From: Kluyvera sichuanensis
Lineage (GTDB): Bacteria; Pseudomonadota; Gammaproteobacteria; Enterobacterales; Enterobacteriaceae
Assembly: GCF_014218705.1 (NCBI RefSeq)
Contig: NZ_JABBJF010000023.1
Coordinates: forward strand, 1-64,000
Direction of reading: 5' to 3'
DNA length: 64,000 bases
Positions within the stretch are counted from its first letter, which is position 1; each line of letters begins with the position of its first letter. Made by a program: the position numbers and the translations under genes. Below the pieces are notes generated by a model, which did no database searches, had not been told where the DNA came from, and saw only the letters and a list, made by a program, of their open reading frames with translations. Below are positions 20,710-32,858 of this stretch, piece by piece.

Positions 20710-21735
20710 TTAGTCTTGATTATCAAGCTTGCGTTCTACTGCTTTGAGACGCTTGCTCATTTCATCAATATTCATCACCAGTGCGGCAGTTTTGCGCCAT
20801 GCCTTATTAGGCTGGAGCGGAATACCCGACGAGTAAACGCCTGGTTCGGTAATAGGACGCATGACCATGCCCATACCGGTTACTGTCACTTTGTCGCAAA
20901 TTTCCATATGACCGTTGATGACGCTGGCACCGCCAATCATGCAATAACGACCAATTTTCAGGCTACCGGCCATGATAACACCGCCTGCAACCGCGGTATT
21001 GTCGCCAATCACCACGTTGTGCGCAATCTGGCACTGGTTATCAATGATAACACCATTGCCGATCTGCGTGTCATCAAGCGCACCGCGGTCGATCGTCGTA
21101 CAGGCGCCGATCTCTACGCGATCGCCAATAATGACGCGACCAAGCTGAGGGATCTTCACCCAGTTGCCACGATCGTTGGCATAGCCGAAACCATCCGCAC
21201 CGATCACGGTGCTGGATTGGATAAGGCAATTCTCACCGATCTCGACTTCGTGGTAAATGGTGACGTTAGCCCACAGACGTGAACCCGCGCCAATTTTCGT
21301 TTTTTTACCAACGAAACACCCCGCCCCAATCACAACGTTATCGCCCAGCACAACGTCTGACTCAATCACCGCATTCGCGCCGATGGAGACGTTGTTACCG
21401 AGTACCGCAGACGGACTAATGACCGCGCTCGGGGCGATAGCTTGCGCCGGCTGTGGCGTGGTATCTAAAATTTGAGCCATGCGTGCGTAAGTCAGGTAGG
21501 GATTCTTCACTACCAGCGCAGCGCCTTTGGCAAAAGGCAGTAAATCTTGCGTCAGGACAATCGCCGACGCTTCGCACGCAGACAGGTGATCACGGTACTT
21601 AGGGTTAACCAGAAACGTGATTTGACCCGCTTTAGCGGATTGCATGGACGCGACAGCGGTGATGACGATATCGCCATCACCGTGTAATTCCGCATCCAAC
21701 TGCTGAGCTAAGTCAGCCAGTCGAATTGAAGGCAT
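20710..21735 (-). CDS. lpxD: UDP-3-O-(3-hydroxymyristoyl)glucosamine N-acyltransferase
   Basis: Third step of lipid A synthesis, N-acylation of the deacetylated UDP-glucosamine intermediate. It has an N-terminal uridine-binding domain (1-100), a left-handed beta-helix with hexapeptide repeats (about 105-290) and a C-terminal helix (ending ERKLDNQD) involved in ACP binding. The catalytic His lies in [16 protein letters not shown], near residue 239. The 341 residues match E. coli. It starts three bases after the skp stop. Confidence 0.97.
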   Translation of the reverse strand: MPSIRLADLAQQLDAELHGDGDIVITAVASMQSAKAGQITFLVNPKYRDHLSACEASAIVLTQDLLPFAKGAALVVKNPYLTYARMAQILDTTPQPAQAIAPSAVISPSAVLGNNVSIGANAVIESDVVLGDNVVIGAGCFVGKKTKIGAGSRLWANVTIYHEVEIGENCLIQSSTVIGADGFGYANDRGNWVKIPQLGRVIIGDRVEIGACTTIDRGALDDTQIGNGVIIDNQCQIAHNVVIGDNTAVAGGVIMAGSLKIGRYCMIGGASVINGHMEICDKVTVTGMGMVMRPITEPGVYSSGIPLQPNKAWRKTAALVMNIDEMSKRLKAVERKLDNQD

Positions 21736-21738
21736 TAC

Positions 21739-22224
21739 TTATTTAACCTGTTTCAGTACATCAGCGGTGATGTCTTTCACATCGCTGCTGTTGAATGCAA
21801 CGGCGTTAGCATCAACAACCAGGTCAATGCTCTGGCTGGCAGCAACGGATTTCACAGCAGTCTGGATACGAGTAACCAGTTTGCCACGTTCTTCGTTGGT
21901 GCGACGCTGACGGTCCTGTTCAAAGGACTGTGCTTTCTGGGAGAAAGTCTGACGCTGGGAAGTGATGTCTTTTTCCAGCTTGGTGCGATCGGCACCTGCT
22001 TTCATAGACTGCAGACGCTGCATTTTAGACTGCAGGTCACCTTCCATGCGCTGAAGTTCGCCAGCACGGCCTTTGAATTCGTTTTCCAGGGTGCTGGAAA
22101 CGCCAGTTTTCTGTGCAACTTGCTGGAACAGGCTACCCATATTAACAATTGCAATTTTGTCTGCAGCTTGAGCAGATGCAGCCATTGCTAAACCCAGACC
22201 TGCAGCGACTAACCACTTTTTCAC
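21739..22224 (-). CDS. skp: periplasmic chaperone Skp (OmpH)
   Basis: Trimeric jellyfish-shaped chaperone that carries unfolded outer-membrane proteins across the periplasm to BamA. The signal peptide ends in AQA at residue 20 (mature ADKIAIV). The rest contains long charged coiled-coil arms (about 45-125). I chose the GTG at 22224, with AGGAG nine bases upstream, giving 161 residues, the E. coli length; the frame stays open 42 codons upstream but has no similarity there. It lies directly downstream of bamA, its functional partner. Confidence 0.96.
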   Translation of the reverse strand: MKKWLVAAGLGLAMAASAQAADKIAIVNMGSLFQQVAQKTGVSSTLENEFKGRAGELQRMEGDLQSKMQRLQSMKAGADRTKLEKDITSQRQTFSQKAQSFEQDRQRRTNEERGKLVTRIQTAVKSVAASQSIDLVVDANAVAFNSSDVKDITADVLKQVK

Positions 22225-22249
22225 AATAATACTCCTTACCATCCCATAT

Positions 22250-22288
22250 GTACCCGAGGGTACTGTTCTTTTGGTGGCCGAAGCCACC
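22250..22288 (-). other. paired hairpins in the bamA-skp spacer
   Basis: The transcript between bamA and skp contains GGTGGC-TTCG-GCCACC (a UUCG tetraloop hairpin, 22273-22288) and the inverted repeat GTACCC/GGGTAC (22250-22263). Neither has a T-run, so they look like mRNA stability or processing elements rather than terminators. The second ends about 26 bases before the skp GTG. Confidence 0.6.
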
Positions 22289-22350
22289 TTGACGCTATCG
22301 CCTAATGCCAGCAAAACTACACTGAACTTGCATTCCTTTGCAAAGAGCAA

Positions 22351-24765
22351 TTACCAGGTTTTACCAATGTTAAACTGGAACTGCTCGGATTTGTCTCCCT
22401 CGTATTTCTTATACGGCTGGGCGTAGGAGAAGACCAACGGCCCTAATGGGGACATCCATTGTAATGCGATACCCGCGGACATACGGATATTGCTCGGATC
22501 GCTGTAGTCTGGAACGCCCGCATTTTTCATAGCAGTCGTGTTCTGCCAGTTGGTATCCCAGACGGTACCCGCATCCCAGAAGAATGAAGTACGCACCGAG
22601 TTCGCGTATTTATCGCTGATAAACGGCGTTGGGACGATCAGCTCAAGGCTGGCCACACCCATGGCGTTACCACCGACCGCATCGTCAGAGTTACAGTAAG
22701 TGCCGCTCTGCTGATCGCAGTTATCCAACCCTGGCCCACCGTTATAGACCGCTTTCGGACCAATGGTGTTGGACTGGAAGCCACGCACGGTACTGGAACC
22801 ACCGGCATAGAAGTTCTCATAGAACGGTAGTTCTTTACCGCCTAAACCATCACCGTAGCCCCACTTGGTACGACCCAGAACCACCCACTTGTGATCGTCA
22901 TCCAGCGGGAAGTAGGATGCCGTATCCAGCGTAACTTTATAGAACTCGTTATCGGAGCCCGGGATAGTGACTTTACCGTTCAGGTTGACGCGCGAGCCGT
23001 CCGTCGGGAAATACCCGCGGTCGAGTCGGTTATAGGTCCAACCGTAGTTAAAGGTGAAGTCATCTGCCGTAAACCCGTTATTGTCGCTAGTCGTCCCCGG
23101 GTTCTGACCGATTGAATTCAGATAACGCCACATCGCCACCTGCGGTTCCATATTGGACAGGTCGTTGTGGACGTAGCCCAGACCCGCACGCAGTGAGTTG
23201 TATTCGTTAATCGGGAAGCCCAGCGTACCGTCTACACCATAACTTTTGTTGGTATAGGACGACAGGTCAGCATCATCCGCTTTAAAGTCATTGTAGAAGA
23301 GACGGCCACCAAGGCTAACACCATCCACCGTAAAGTACGGGTTGGTCACAGAAAGTTCGGTATAGGTCTGGTAGTCGTTCTTGGTACCGTTGATACCGAC
23401 AGAGTAACCGGTACCTAACCAGTTATCCTGCTGAACGCCTGCCTGGAAGCTCACGCCGCTTTCCGTACCGTAGCCCACACCGAAGTTGAAGCTACCGGTA
23501 TTACGCTCTTTCACCTTGTAAACCACATCCACCTGATCCGGGCTGCCCGGCACGCGTTGGGTTTCGGTGTCGACGGTTTCAAAATAGCCCAGACGGTTCA
23601 GACGATCTTTACCCTGGTCGACTAAATCGCCGCCCAGCCACGCCCCTTCCATCTGGCGCATTTCGCGACGCAGAACGGAATCTTTCGAGGTGTCGTTGCC
23701 TTCAAAGCGAATGTTACGCACGTAGAAACGGTTACCCGCATCAACGTTGATATGCAGCTTAACGGTTTTATCCGTGTCGTTGATTTCAGGCTGAGACTGT
23801 ACGCGTGGATACGCGTAGCCGTAGCGACCAAGAAGTTTCTTAATGTTATCTTCCATTTTGGTCACTTTCGCGCCGTTATAGAGCTCACCTGGTTCAATCT
23901 TGGTCAGGCCTTCAATTTCAGCCGAATGCCCCGCCAGGTTACCCGTCACCTGCACGCCAGACAGTTTGTACTGGTCGCCTTCGGTGATGTTAACGGTGAT
24001 GTAGATGCCTTTTTTGTCCGGCGTCAGGCTCACCTGCGTGGAATCGATGTTGAAACGGGCGTAACCGCGATCCAGGTAGTAGCTGCGCAGGGTTTCAAGG
24101 TCGCCCGCCAGCTTCTGTTTCTGGTATTTACGATCGCCGACCACGTTCCACCACGGCACTTCGTCGCGCAGCTGGAAGGTTGAGATCAGATCTTCGGTAC
24201 TGAACGCATGGTTACCGACGATGTTGATCTGTTGAATCTGGGCGGAAACCCCTTCCTGGAAGACCAGCTTCAGGTCGACACGGTTACGCGGCAGTGGCGT
24301 AACAACCGCCTTCACGCTCGCGCTGTACTTACCGACGCTGTAGTAGAAATCTTCCAGTCCTTTTTCGATATCGGACAGGGTTGTACGGTCGAGAGATTCA
24401 CCAACACGGACACCTGAAGCCTCAAGGTTCTGCTTCAGCATGTCATCTTTCACCGACTTGTTGCCGGAGAAGGTGATGCTGGCGATCGTTGGGCGTTCTT
24501 TGACCTGCACCAGTAACACATCGCCGTCTCTCAGAACGCGAACGTCCTCAAAGTTGCCCGTGGCAAACAGGGCGCGAATAGTGTTACTGATATCATCATC
24601 AGAGACGGTATCGCCAGGACGTACTGGCATACTGAGAAGGGCCGCACCAACAGCGACACGCTGCAAGCCTTCGAAATGAATGTCCTTCACTACGAACCCG
24701 TCAGCACCGTATACGGTTGCGCTGCTAAACAGCAGCGACGCTATAAGCAACTTTTTCATCGCCAT
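22351..24765 (-). CDS. bamA: outer membrane protein assembly factor BamA
   Basis: Central Omp85 component of the BAM machine that inserts beta-barrels into the outer membrane. The signal peptide ends at VYG-A (residue 20). Five POTRA domains span about 22-420 and the 16-strand barrel forms the remainder to the final GKTW. The conserved VRGF motif of loop 6 is present ([12 protein letters not shown]), and the loop keeps a cysteine pair ([11 protein letters not shown]). Total 804 residues, six fewer than E. coli, with the difference in surface loops, which are normally variable. The gene follows rseP by 31 bases. Confidence 0.98.
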   Translation of the reverse strand: MAMKKLLIASLLFSSATVYGADGFVVKDIHFEGLQRVAVGAALLSMPVRPGDTVSDDDISNTIRALFATGNFEDVRVLRDGDVLLVQVKERPTIASITFSGNKSVKDDMLKQNLEASGVRVGESLDRTTLSDIEKGLEDFYYSVGKYSASVKAVVTPLPRNRVDLKLVFQEGVSAQIQQINIVGNHAFSTEDLISTFQLRDEVPWWNVVGDRKYQKQKLAGDLETLRSYYLDRGYARFNIDSTQVSLTPDKKGIYITVNITEGDQYKLSGVQVTGNLAGHSAEIEGLTKIEPGELYNGAKVTKMEDNIKKLLGRYGYAYPRVQSQPEINDTDKTVKLHINVDAGNRFYVRNIRFEGNDTSKDSVLRREMRQMEGAWLGGDLVDQGKDRLNRLGYFETVDTETQRVPGSPDQVDVVYKVKERNTGSFNFGVGYGTESGVSFQAGVQQDNWLGTGYSVGINGTKNDYQTYTELSVTNPYFTVDGVSLGGRLFYNDFKADDADLSSYTNKSYGVDGTLGFPINEYNSLRAGLGYVHNDLSNMEPQVAMWRYLNSIGQNPGTTSDNNGFTADDFTFNYGWTYNRLDRGYFPTDGSRVNLNGKVTIPGSDNEFYKVTLDTASYFPLDDDHKWVVLGRTKWGYGDGLGGKELPFYENFYAGGSSTVRGFQSNTIGPKAVYNGGPGLDNCDQQSGTYCNSDDAVGGNAMGVASLELIVPTPFISDKYANSVRTSFFWDAGTVWDTNWQNTTAMKNAGVPDYSDPSNIRMSAGIALQWMSPLGPLVFSYAQPYKKYEGDKSEQFQFNIGKTW

Positions 24766-24796
24766 CGTTATTATGCGTTCTTCCTAACTAACTCTC

Positions 24797-26149
24797 TTAC
24801 AACCGAGAGAAATCATTGAAAAGTGCAAGCCCCATTAACATCATCAGCAGGATCGAGCCGATGCGGTAACTAAAGTCTTGAACTCGCTCGGATACCGGGC
24901 CGCCTTTCAGCTTCTCAATCGCTAAAAACAGCAAGTGTCCCCCATCTAATACAGGGAGCGGGAACAGGTTGATTATGCCTAAATTCACGCTGATGAGTGC
25001 AAGAAACATCAGGTAGTAAATCAGCCCATACTCCGCAGACATCCCAGCCCCCTGGGCGATCGAAATCGGCCCACTGAGGTTGTTCAGTTTGACGTCACCG
25101 GTGATCAATTTTCCCAGCATACTGACGGTCAGCTTCATCAACTGCCCGGTTTTTTCCGTGGCTTCGACGATAGCGCTGAACGGCCCATACTGGCGCACTG
25201 TTTTATATTCCTCAGGCAGCGGGATAACCTTTGGTACTACCCCTGCAAACCCTTCTGTTTTTCCGCTACCGTGTTTTGTATCCGGTATCAGAGTTAAAGA
25301 CAAGAGACTCCCCTGCCTTTCGATCTCTAGCGGTAATGCCTTGCCTGGATTGTCGCGCACCAGCGTGACAAACGTCATCCACTGCGTCAGCGGTTGACCG
25401 TTGACTGTAACGATCCGATCCCCTGCTTGTAAACCGGCTTTACGCGCCGCAGAGTCAGATTGCACTTCCGCCAGCACCGGTTCAATTTGCGCACCACGAG
25501 GATGAATACCGAGCGTCGTGACCGGGTCTTGCTTATCCGGCTCGAACGCCCAATGACGCAGATTAAGGATTTTATCCTGCCGCTGGTCGCTGCCGAAAGG
25601 GGCAACGGTGAGGGTGGTACTGTCATCACCAATTTTCGCCACTAACGCCATGCGCACAGCATCCCAGTCAGGCGTTTCGATACCGTCGACGGCTTTTAGT
25701 TCCGTGCCTGGTGCAATTTGTGCTTCTGCGGCGATGGAGTTGGCGGTTATTTCGCCAACTACCGGACGAACAGCCGGGACGCCGATAATAAACACCAGCC
25801 AATAGGCGAAGATAGCAAAGAGGAAGTTGGCGATAGGCCCGGCAGCAATAACGGCAGCACGCTGGCCGACCGTTTTGTGATTAAACGCCATATGGCGCAT
25901 CTCGGGTGCCACCGCGTCAACACGCTCATCAAGCATTTTGACGTAGCCGCCAAGCGGGATAAGGGCGATAACAAATTCGGTGCCGCGTTTGTCCACGCGG
26001 CGCCAGAGCGCTTTACCAAAGCCTATGGAAAAGCGCTCTACACGGATACCACAGCGCCGAGCGACCCAGAAATGACCAAATTCATGTACGGTGATCAATA
26101 TCCCTAGCGCGATAATAAACGCGGCAAGGTTCCAGAGAATGCTCAGCAT
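24797..26149 (-). CDS. rseP: site-2 intramembrane zinc protease RseP
   Basis: Cleaves anti-sigma factor RseA in the membrane after DegS, releasing sigma-E; also clears signal peptides. Zinc motif HEFGH at residues 22-26 lies in the first membrane segment; the third ligand is in LDGGHLLF near 402. Two periplasmic PDZ domains occupy the middle (about 125-310). The 450 residues equal E. coli RseP. It lies between cdsA and bamA; its proteolysis induces the sigma-E regulon, which includes bamA, skp and degP of this same window. Confidence 0.97.
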   Translation of the reverse strand: MLSILWNLAAFIIALGILITVHEFGHFWVARRCGIRVERFSIGFGKALWRRVDKRGTEFVIALIPLGGYVKMLDERVDAVAPEMRHMAFNHKTVGQRAAVIAAGPIANFLFAIFAYWLVFIIGVPAVRPVVGEITANSIAAEAQIAPGTELKAVDGIETPDWDAVRMALVAKIGDDSTTLTVAPFGSDQRQDKILNLRHWAFEPDKQDPVTTLGIHPRGAQIEPVLAEVQSDSAARKAGLQAGDRIVTVNGQPLTQWMTFVTLVRDNPGKALPLEIERQGSLLSLTLIPDTKHGSGKTEGFAGVVPKVIPLPEEYKTVRQYGPFSAIVEATEKTGQLMKLTVSMLGKLITGDVKLNNLSGPISIAQGAGMSAEYGLIYYLMFLALISVNLGIINLFPLPVLDGGHLLFLAIEKLKGGPVSERVQDFSYRIGSILLMMLMGLALFNDFSRL

Positions 26150-26160
26150 AAGTCCATCCG

Positions 26161-27018
26161 TTAAATCGTCCTGAAAACTAGCAGCAGCAAGCAGGCGAAG
26201 ACCGGAACCGCCGCCGTCAGGCTGTCAATGCGATCAAGGATGCCACCGTGACCGGGGATCAGATGACCGCTATCTTTGATACCAGCTTCACGTTTGAACA
26301 TGCTCTCAGTGAGATCGCCCAAAACGGAGGCCAGCGCTGCCACGATGGAACAGGTTAACAGTGTGGATGGGGCGACGTCCAGATTTGCCCACAGGCCATA
26401 GGCCCAGGAAATGATTGCCGCCGTGACCAGGCCGCCGAAGAATCCTTGCCAGGTTTTCCCCGGAGAAACTTTCGGTGCCAGCTTATGTTTGCCAAACAGC
26501 TTGCCAAACATATAGGCGCCAGAGTCCGCGCCCCAAACCAGAATCATGACGTAAAGCAGCCACAGTGCGCCGCTGTAGTGGTTTTCATCATAATGCCAGG
26601 AACGCAGTGCCAGCATGCCCCAGAAGAAAGGAACGATAGTGACGATGCCAAAAATCAGGCGCAGCGCTTTGGATTGGCGCCAGATAGCGGCGGAGCCAGG
26701 ATAAGAAAGCACCAGCAGTAAGGCCACCACCCACCAAATTAGGGAGGCCCACAGCGAGGTTTCTACCACCGGCTGATGGATATTATGGTGATATTCCGGA
26801 ATTAAGAAGAGCATCACCGCTAGCAACAGGCCACAGAGTACCGCCAGCCACACGCGTTGTGTCCGCGAGGTGAAACCGCTTAATTGCCCCCATTCCCATG
26901 CCGCCAGCATACACACCACCAGCGTGACAATAGCGAAGCCGCCGGGCGGCAGCAGAAATAGGGCTGCAATAACAACCGGTATTAAGATTAATGCAGAAAT
27001 CAGGCGATACTTCAGCAA
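26161..27018 (-). CDS. cdsA: phosphatidate cytidylyltransferase (CDP-diglyceride synthase)
   Basis: Inner membrane enzyme that makes CDP-diacylglycerol from phosphatidic acid and CTP, the branch point to all phospholipids. It has 285 residues and about eight hydrophobic segments. The family signature near the C-terminus is visible as [20 protein letters not shown] (about 245-265), with the conserved Asp residues that hold metal. The start is TTG at 27018 with a GGGGGT ribosome site. uppS ends 13 bases upstream, so the genes are co-transcribed. Confidence 0.96.
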   Translation of the reverse strand: MLKYRLISALILIPVVIAALFLLPPGGFAIVTLVVCMLAAWEWGQLSGFTSRTQRVWLAVLCGLLLAVMLFLIPEYHHNIHQPVVETSLWASLIWWVVALLLVLSYPGSAAIWRQSKALRLIFGIVTIVPFFWGMLALRSWHYDENHYSGALWLLYVMILVWGADSGAYMFGKLFGKHKLAPKVSPGKTWQGFFGGLVTAAIISWAYGLWANLDVAPSTLLTCSIVAALASVLGDLTESMFKREAGIKDSGHLIPGHGGILDRIDSLTAAVPVFACLLLLVFRTI

Positions 27019-27030
27019 AAGCTACCCCCA

Positions 27031-27789
27031 TCAGGCCTTGTCGCCACCAGGCTCGGTGCCACCGAAACGTCGTTCGCGATTGGCGAAAGCATGCAGCGCA
27101 CCTTCAAAGTCTTGTTCATCGAAATCGGGCCAAAGAACATCAGTAAAGTAAAGTTCAGCATAGGCGATTTGCCAGATAAGAAAATTACTGATTCGATGCT
27201 CTCCCCCGGTCCTAATCACTAAATCAACGGGAGCCAGTTCATGCATGCAGATCTGCTGAGACAGCAGCTCTTCACTAATTTGATCGGGGCGGAGCTCCCC
27301 TTCCTGAACCTGTTCGGCTAAGCGCTGAACTCCCTGAACAATATCCCATCGGCCGCCATAGTTAGCCGCGATGTTCAATGTTAACCCCGTATTATTTTCC
27401 GTCAGCGCTTCGGCTTTGCGGATTCGCTCCTGCAGGCGCGAATTAAACCGACGGGTATCGCCAATGATCCGCAACCGAACGTTATGACGGTGCAGACTTT
27501 TCACTTCGCTGTCCAGCGCCCAGACGAACAGCTCCATCAACGCACTCACCTCTTGCTCAGGGCGATTCCAGTTTTCACTGCTGAATGCGTATAGCGTTAA
27601 TGCTTCTATACCGTTGCTAGCCGCGTAGGATACGGCACGGCGCACGGATTTCGCCCCGGCTTTGTGGCCAAAGGCGCGAATCTTACCTTGCTTTTTCGCC
27701 CAGCGACCATTGCCATCCATAATGATCGCCACATGACGGCAACCGTGGGCTGGCTGATTCTCGCTGGTTGGTTGATTAGCAGACAACAT
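27031..27789 (-). CDS. uppS: undecaprenyl diphosphate synthase
   Basis: Cis-prenyltransferase that adds eight isoprenes to farnesyl diphosphate, making the C55 carrier for peptidoglycan and O-antigen. The family motif [12 protein letters not shown] carries the catalytic Asp25. Other blocks are [14 protein letters not shown] and the C-terminal [22 protein letters not shown]. The 252 residues are one fewer than E. coli UppS (also called ispU). It is the first gene after the dxr terminator and is followed by cdsA. Confidence 0.97.
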   Translation of the reverse strand: MLSANQPTSENQPAHGCRHVAIIMDGNGRWAKKQGKIRAFGHKAGAKSVRRAVSYAASNGIEALTLYAFSSENWNRPEQEVSALMELFVWALDSEVKSLHRHNVRLRIIGDTRRFNSRLQERIRKAEALTENNTGLTLNIAANYGGRWDIVQGVQRLAEQVQEGELRPDQISEELLSQQICMHELAPVDLVIRTGGEHRISNFLIWQIAYAELYFTDVLWPDFDEQDFEGALHAFANRERRFGGTEPGGDKA

Positions 27790-27893
27790 AACGCGTTTTT
27801 AATCCATGAAAAGGGATGAGCGGTACCCCGGAATACAGCTATACACTTCATCCTCCAGGCAAACCCGGATGATTTTACGTATCTTTGTCTCGC

Positions 27894-27918
27894 AAAAAAG
27901 CCGTGCTAAATCACGGCT
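27894..27918 (-). terminator. terminator after dxr
   Basis: AGCCGTG (27899-27905) and CACGGCT (27912-27918) form a 7-base-pair stem. On the minus strand it is followed by a run of T (A6 at 27894-27899), ending leftward transcription from dxr about 110 bases before uppS. Confidence 0.85.
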
Positions 27919-28026
27919 CTCCCAACCCCCCGGCGAAAACGCACGGCAATTGGGTGGCGCAGACTATATCACTGAAGCCAGATGCTAACAAATGCCGTGA
28001 CGGGTTGTATGCTGATTCGGCTCTCA

Positions 28027-29223
28027 TTACCTGACGAAAAGTTTCGTCTGGGTAGCCGCCTCTTCGCGTGCCCTGGCATCAATCGCCAGCACCTCTTCCA
28101 CACTTTGCGGTTCCCGGTGGTTAAGATGATTGAGCACCGCCAGATTGACGTTGGCAATATCGGTAAAGCGGATTTGGCCGTCAAGGAACGCCGCTACTGA
28201 GACTTCGTTCGCCGCGTTCAGCGCCGTTGTTGCCGCCTGCCCCTGCTCGAAAGCCTCCATCGCCAGCTTCAGACAAGGGTAGCGAGCATAATCCGGTTCG
28301 GAGAAGCTTAATGCGCCCATCTTGCAGAAATCTAACGGCTTCGCGCCGGAAACGACGCGATGAGGCCACGCCATAGTATTGGCGATCGGCGTCCGCATAT
28401 CAGGCTCACCCAGTTGCGCCAGTACGCTGCCGTCCTGGTACCGCACCATTGAGTGAATCACCGACTGAGGATGAATCAGTACTTCCATCTGCTTAGCTGA
28501 AGCATTAAACAGCCAGCGGGCTTCGATGTATTCCAGACCTTTATTCATCATAGTGGCCGAGTCGACGGAGATTTTACGCCCCATCGACCAGTTCGGATGA
28601 CGGCAAGCCTGATCCGGCGTCATTGCGCCGAGATCGCTGATTGGCGCCTCACGGAACGGGCCACCTGACCCGGTAAGCAGAATGGATGACACCCCATGCT
28701 GCTCAAGGTCAGCGTACCCTAAGTCGGACTGAAAACTTTGCGGTAAACTCTGAAAGATGGCGTTATGCTCGCTATCAACCGGCAGGAGCTGCGCGCGATG
28801 CGCTTTTACCGCCTCCAGGAACAGACGTCCACAGGTCACCAGTGACTCTTTGTTCGCCAGCAGGATGGTTTTGCCTGCGCGAATAGCCGAGAGCGTCGGC
28901 AGCAGCCCCGCAGCACCAACGATAGCCGCCATCACCTGATCGACCTCATCCAGAGCCGCAACATCACACGCCGCCTGCTGCCCACAAAGCACTTCCGTAC
29001 GGCTGCCGTGCTCACGCAGCGCCAGTTTCACCGCATCGGCGCTCTTCGCGTCATCCATTACCGCATAGCGAGGGGCAAACTCCAGGCACTGTTCAACCAT
29101 CCGCTCGACGTTTTTACCTGCCACCAGCGCCGTTACCGCAAAACGTTCACGGTTGTGACGCACCACGTCCAGCGTGTTGCAACCAATAGAGCCCGTTGAG
29201 CCCAGGACAGTTAATTGCTTCAT
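28027..29223 (-). CDS. dxr: 1-deoxy-D-xylulose 5-phosphate reductoisomerase
   Basis: Second step of the non-mevalonate isoprenoid pathway (DXP to MEP) and the fosmidomycin target. The NADPH-binding GSTGSIG lies at residues 8-14. The metal-binding segment [11 protein letters not shown] (near 150) and the substrate loop SGGPFRE (near 186) are intact. Total 398 residues, as in E. coli. Its product eventually feeds the UppS reaction encoded downstream. The region upstream, towards frr, contains a short ERIC derivative. Confidence 0.97.
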   Translation of the reverse strand: MKQLTVLGSTGSIGCNTLDVVRHNRERFAVTALVAGKNVERMVEQCLEFAPRYAVMDDAKSADAVKLALREHGSRTEVLCGQQAACDVAALDEVDQVMAAIVGAAGLLPTLSAIRAGKTILLANKESLVTCGRLFLEAVKAHRAQLLPVDSEHNAIFQSLPQSFQSDLGYADLEQHGVSSILLTGSGGPFREAPISDLGAMTPDQACRHPNWSMGRKISVDSATMMNKGLEYIEARWLFNASAKQMEVLIHPQSVIHSMVRYQDGSVLAQLGEPDMRTPIANTMAWPHRVVSGAKPLDFCKMGALSFSEPDYARYPCLKLAMEAFEQGQAATTALNAANEVSVAAFLDGQIRFTDIANVNLAVLNHLNHREPQSVEEVLAIDARAREEAATQTKLFVR

Positions 29224-29246
29224 GAGATATTCCGGATAGATAGATT

Positions 29247-29324
29247 TACTCTATGGATTTCAAGCGGTAGGAAGGCGGCAAGTGAGCGCAGCCAACGCAC
29301 CTGCGGCTTGAAAGACGACGAGTA
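29247..29324. repeat. internally deleted ERIC (IRU) element
   Basis: A 78-base sequence whose ends are the same as those of the full ERIC at 30048-30170 but inverted: one end starts TACTCTATGGATTTC, the other ends CTTGAAAGACGACGAGTA. The central palindromic part (about 45 bases) is missing, the junction being near a CTCAC repeat. It lies between frr and dxr. Confidence 0.85.
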
Positions 29325-29392
29325 AAATGCAAAACGCCGCCAGCAAAGCACTAATGCTTCCTGTACGGCGTTCATCGCACAACTTACACAGC

Positions 29393-29950
29393 TTAGAACT
29401 GCATCAGTTCCGCTTCTTTCTCAGCCAGCGCCGCTTCAATTTTCTTGATAGCAACGTCAGTCAGTTTTTGTACGTCTTCCTGAGAACGGCGATCGTCATC
29501 TTCGCTGATCTCTTTGTCTTTCAGCAGCGCCTTCACTTTATCGTTCGCATCACGACGAACGTTACGCACAGAAACGCGCGCCTGTTCAGCTTCGCCACGG
29601 ACAATTTTAGTCAGGTCTTTACGACGCTCTTCGGTCAGCGGAGGCAGCGGAACGCGAATGTCGGTGCCCGCGGAGCTTGGGTTCAGACCGAGGTCAGACG
29701 CCATAATCGCTTTCTCAACAGCAGGACCCATAGAGCGGTCGAATACGTTGATTTTCAGGGTACGGGTATCTTCTACGGTGACGCTTGCCAGCTGACGCAG
29801 CGGGGTAGCGGTGCCGTAATACTCAACGACAATGCCGTCCAGCAGGCTAGGAGAAGCACGACCCGTGCGAATTTTGCTGATTTGGTTTTTGAATGCTTCT
29901 ACGCATTTGTCCATGCGTACTTCAGCATCTTTTCTGATATCGCTAATCAC
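29393..29950 (-). CDS. frr: ribosome recycling factor
   Basis: Splits post-termination ribosomes together with EF-G. It is 185 residues, with the two-domain tRNA-like shape of the family: a long three-helix bundle broken by the beta domain (about 30-105). The start is GTG at 29950 with AAGGA upstream; GTG is also used in E. coli. ERIC-type repeats lie on both sides of the gene, a full copy upstream and a deleted one downstream. Confidence 0.97.
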   Translation of the reverse strand: MISDIRKDAEVRMDKCVEAFKNQISKIRTGRASPSLLDGIVVEYYGTATPLRQLASVTVEDTRTLKINVFDRSMGPAVEKAIMASDLGLNPSSAGTDIRVPLPPLTEERRKDLTKIVRGEAEQARVSVRNVRRDANDKVKALLKDKEISEDDDRRSQEDVQKLTDVAIKKIEAALAEKEAELMQF

Positions 29951-30047
29951 GTTACGAATCCTTGAAAACTAGTCTCAGTCGACCAGACAATGACACATTG
30001 CAGAGAATGCGCTAAGTATAGTCTCGTTTAAATCATGCCACAGAATA

Positions 30048-30170
30048 TACTCGTCGTCTTTCAAGCTGCGGGGGCGTTGGCTGCATTCGCTCACCCGAAT
30101 CACTTACTAAAGTAAGCTCATCGGGATTCCCTCACTTGCCGCCTTCCCGCGGCTCGAAATCCATAGAGTA
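30048..30170. repeat. full-length ERIC (IRU) element
   Basis: A 123-base imperfect palindrome. Its centre, read on the minus strand, is GAGCTTACTTTAGTAAGTGA flanked by GGGATTCC/GGGTGAGCG-like text, the hallmark of enterobacterial repetitive intergenic consensus elements (canonical about 127 bases). It lies in the pyrH-frr spacer on the transcribed strand, so the frr leader mRNA would contain it. Confidence 0.9.
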
Positions 30171-30226
30171 TGAATCAATTCTGCCGGATAAACGCGAATC
30201 TTACCCGGAAATGGCCGCAACGGAAA

Positions 30227-30952
30227 TTATTCCGTAATTAAAGTGCCTTCTTTTTCGCCCATCACCACACGACGCAGTGCGCCTGGTTTATTCATGTTGA
30301 ATACGCGAATTGGCAATTTGTGGTCACGAGCCAGCGTAAAGGCCGCCAGATCCATGACTTTCAGTTCTTTATCCAGCACTTCGGTGTAGGTCAGCTGCTC
30401 ATACATGGTGGCAGACGGATCTTTTGCTGGGTCAGCGGTGAACACGCCGTCAACTTTGGTTGCTTTCAGAACCACGTCGGCTTCGATTTCGATGCCGCGC
30501 AGGCAGGCTGCAGAGTCCGTGGTAAAGAACGGGTTGCCGGTACCGGCGGACAGAATCACGACGCGGTTGTTACGCAGCAGGCTGATAGCCTCTGCCCAGC
30601 TGTAGTTGTCGCAAACGCCATTCAGCGGAATCGCTGACATCAGGCGGGCGTTCACATAGGCGCGATGCAGTGCGTCACGCATTGCCAGGCCGTTCATTAC
30701 CGTTGCCAGCATGCCCATGTGGTCGCCCACAACGCGGTTCATACCCGCTTTCGCCAGACCCGCACCGCGGAACAGGTTGCCACCACCAATGACGACACCC
30801 ACCTGGATGCCCAGCTCAACAAGTTCTTTAATCTCTTGCGCCATGCGGTCAAGAATACTTGCGTCAATACCGAAGCCTTCAGTCCCCTGCAATGCTTCAC
30901 CGCTAAGCTTGAGCAGAATACGTTTGTAGACAGGTTTTGCGTTGGTAGCCAT
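30227..30952 (-). CDS. pyrH: uridylate kinase
   Basis: Phosphorylates UMP to UDP; hexameric amino-acid-kinase-family enzyme, activated by GTP and inhibited by UTP. The N-terminal LKLSGEAL (residues 13-20) and glycine-rich [12 protein letters not shown] (53-64) make the ATP and substrate sites. Its 241 residues match E. coli. It lies between tsf and frr in the conserved rpsB-tsf-pyrH-frr order, separated from tsf by a terminator-like hairpin. Confidence 0.97.
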   Translation of the reverse strand: MATNAKPVYKRILLKLSGEALQGTEGFGIDASILDRMAQEIKELVELGIQVGVVIGGGNLFRGAGLAKAGMNRVVGDHMGMLATVMNGLAMRDALHRAYVNARLMSAIPLNGVCDNYSWAEAISLLRNNRVVILSAGTGNPFFTTDSAACLRGIEIEADVVLKATKVDGVFTADPAKDPSATMYEQLTYTEVLDKELKVMDLAAFTLARDHKLPIRVFNMNKPGALRRVVMGEKEGTLITE

Positions 30953-31085
30953 TTTCTTTCCTGGAGTGTCACGATTGGGATGGTAAAAATTCTGGTGACA
31001 TCATGCGTTCCTTGCCAGAGCGTCCCTATAGGAGCTGGCTGATTCTCACATGACGATTTTGTGCGTTAACCTTTAGCGCACAAAA

Positions 31086-31107
31086 GAGAGCCGCCCTCAG
31101 GCGGCTC
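31086..31107 (-). terminator. terminator after tsf
   Basis: GAGCCGCC (31088-31095) and GGCGGCTC (31100-31107) form a perfect 8-base-pair stem. On the minus strand the tail reads TCTTTTG, a moderate T tract, 12 bases after the tsf stop. Confidence 0.8.
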
Positions 31108-31118
31108 CTTTACAGCAA

Positions 31119-31970
31119 TTAAGACTGCTTGGACATTGCAGCAACTTCTGCTGCGAAGTCAGTCTCAACTTTCTCGATGCCTTCGCCCACTTCGAAGCGG
31201 ATGAAGCCAGTTACGTCAGCGTTGTGCTCTTTCAGCAGCTGACCAACAGACTTGCTTGGATCCATAACGAATGGCTGGCCAGTCAGAGAAACTTCGCCGG
31301 TGAATTTCTTCATGCGGCCTTCAACCATTTTCTCTGCGATTTCTTTTGGCTTACCAGACTGCATCGCGATGTCCAGCTGTACCTGGTATTCTTTCTCTAC
31401 CACTTCAGCGGATACGTCTTCTGGTTTAACGAATTCTGGCTTGCTTGCAGCAACGTGCATTGCCAGCTGTTTAACCAGCTCTTCGTCAGCGCCTTTAGCC
31501 GCAACCAGAACACCGATACGTGCGCCGTGCTGGTAGTTGCCCAGAACTTCGCCTTCCAGGGAAGCAACGCGACGGATGTTGATGTTCTCACCGATTTTAG
31601 CAACCAGCGCAACGCGTTCTTCTTCGAACTGTGCTTTCAGAACGTCAACGTCGGTGATGTTACCAGCAACAGCTGCGTCCAGAACTTTGTCAGCAAATGC
31701 CTGGAAACCGGAGTCTTTAGCAACGAAGTCAGTCTGGCAGTTAACTTCCAGAATGAAGGCGATGTTGCCATTGATTTTGGTTTTGATCACGCCGTCAGCA
31801 GCAACGTTGCCTGCTTTTTTCGCTGCTTTGATAGCACCGGATTTACGCATGTTTTCGATTGCCAGCTCGATGTCGCCATTAGCTTCAGTCAGGGCTTTTT
31901 TGCAATCCATCATGCCTGCGCCAGTACGCTCACGCAGCTCTTTTACCAGGGAAGCGGTAATTTCAGCCAT
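31119..31970 (-). CDS. tsf: elongation factor Ts
   Basis: Guanine-nucleotide exchange factor for EF-Tu. The N-terminal domain ([22 protein letters not shown], residues about 5-27; key residues the TGAG-MDCK block) contacts EF-Tu. The core and coiled-coil domains follow, total 283 residues as in E. coli. I chose the ATG at 31970 ([10 protein letters not shown]); the frame extends 24 codons upstream through the intergenic hairpin without similarity. It is co-transcribed with rpsB. Confidence 0.97.
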   Translation of the reverse strand: MAEITASLVKELRERTGAGMMDCKKALTEANGDIELAIENMRKSGAIKAAKKAGNVAADGVIKTKINGNIAFILEVNCQTDFVAKDSGFQAFADKVLDAAVAGNITDVDVLKAQFEEERVALVAKIGENINIRRVASLEGEVLGNYQHGARIGVLVAAKGADEELVKQLAMHVAASKPEFVKPEDVSAEVVEKEYQVQLDIAMQSGKPKEIAEKMVEGRMKKFTGEVSLTGQPFVMDPSKSVGQLLKEHNADVTGFIRFEVGEGIEKVETDFAAEVAAMSKQS

Positions 31971-32030
31971 TCTAAAATCCTCGGAAGATTTGATCTGCCC
32001 GGCGATAAACCGCACAGATTTAAAAGTGAA

Positions 32031-32054
32031 AAAGGGGGCCATAAACAGGCCCCC
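32031..32054 (-). terminator. rpsB-tsf intergenic hairpin
   Basis: GGGGGCC (32034-32040) and GGCCCCC (32048-32054) form a 7-base-pair G/C stem followed on the minus strand by TTTTTCAC. It lies between rpsB and tsf, where partial termination would give more S2 transcript than EF-Ts transcript. Confidence 0.75.
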
Positions 32055-32106
32055 TAACCAAACGTGTTACTACCTGGTTTATAAGGGCTCTTTCGAGCGT
32101 GCCTTA

Positions 32107-32850
<744 letters not shown>

Positions 32851-32858
32851 TTAAGTTG

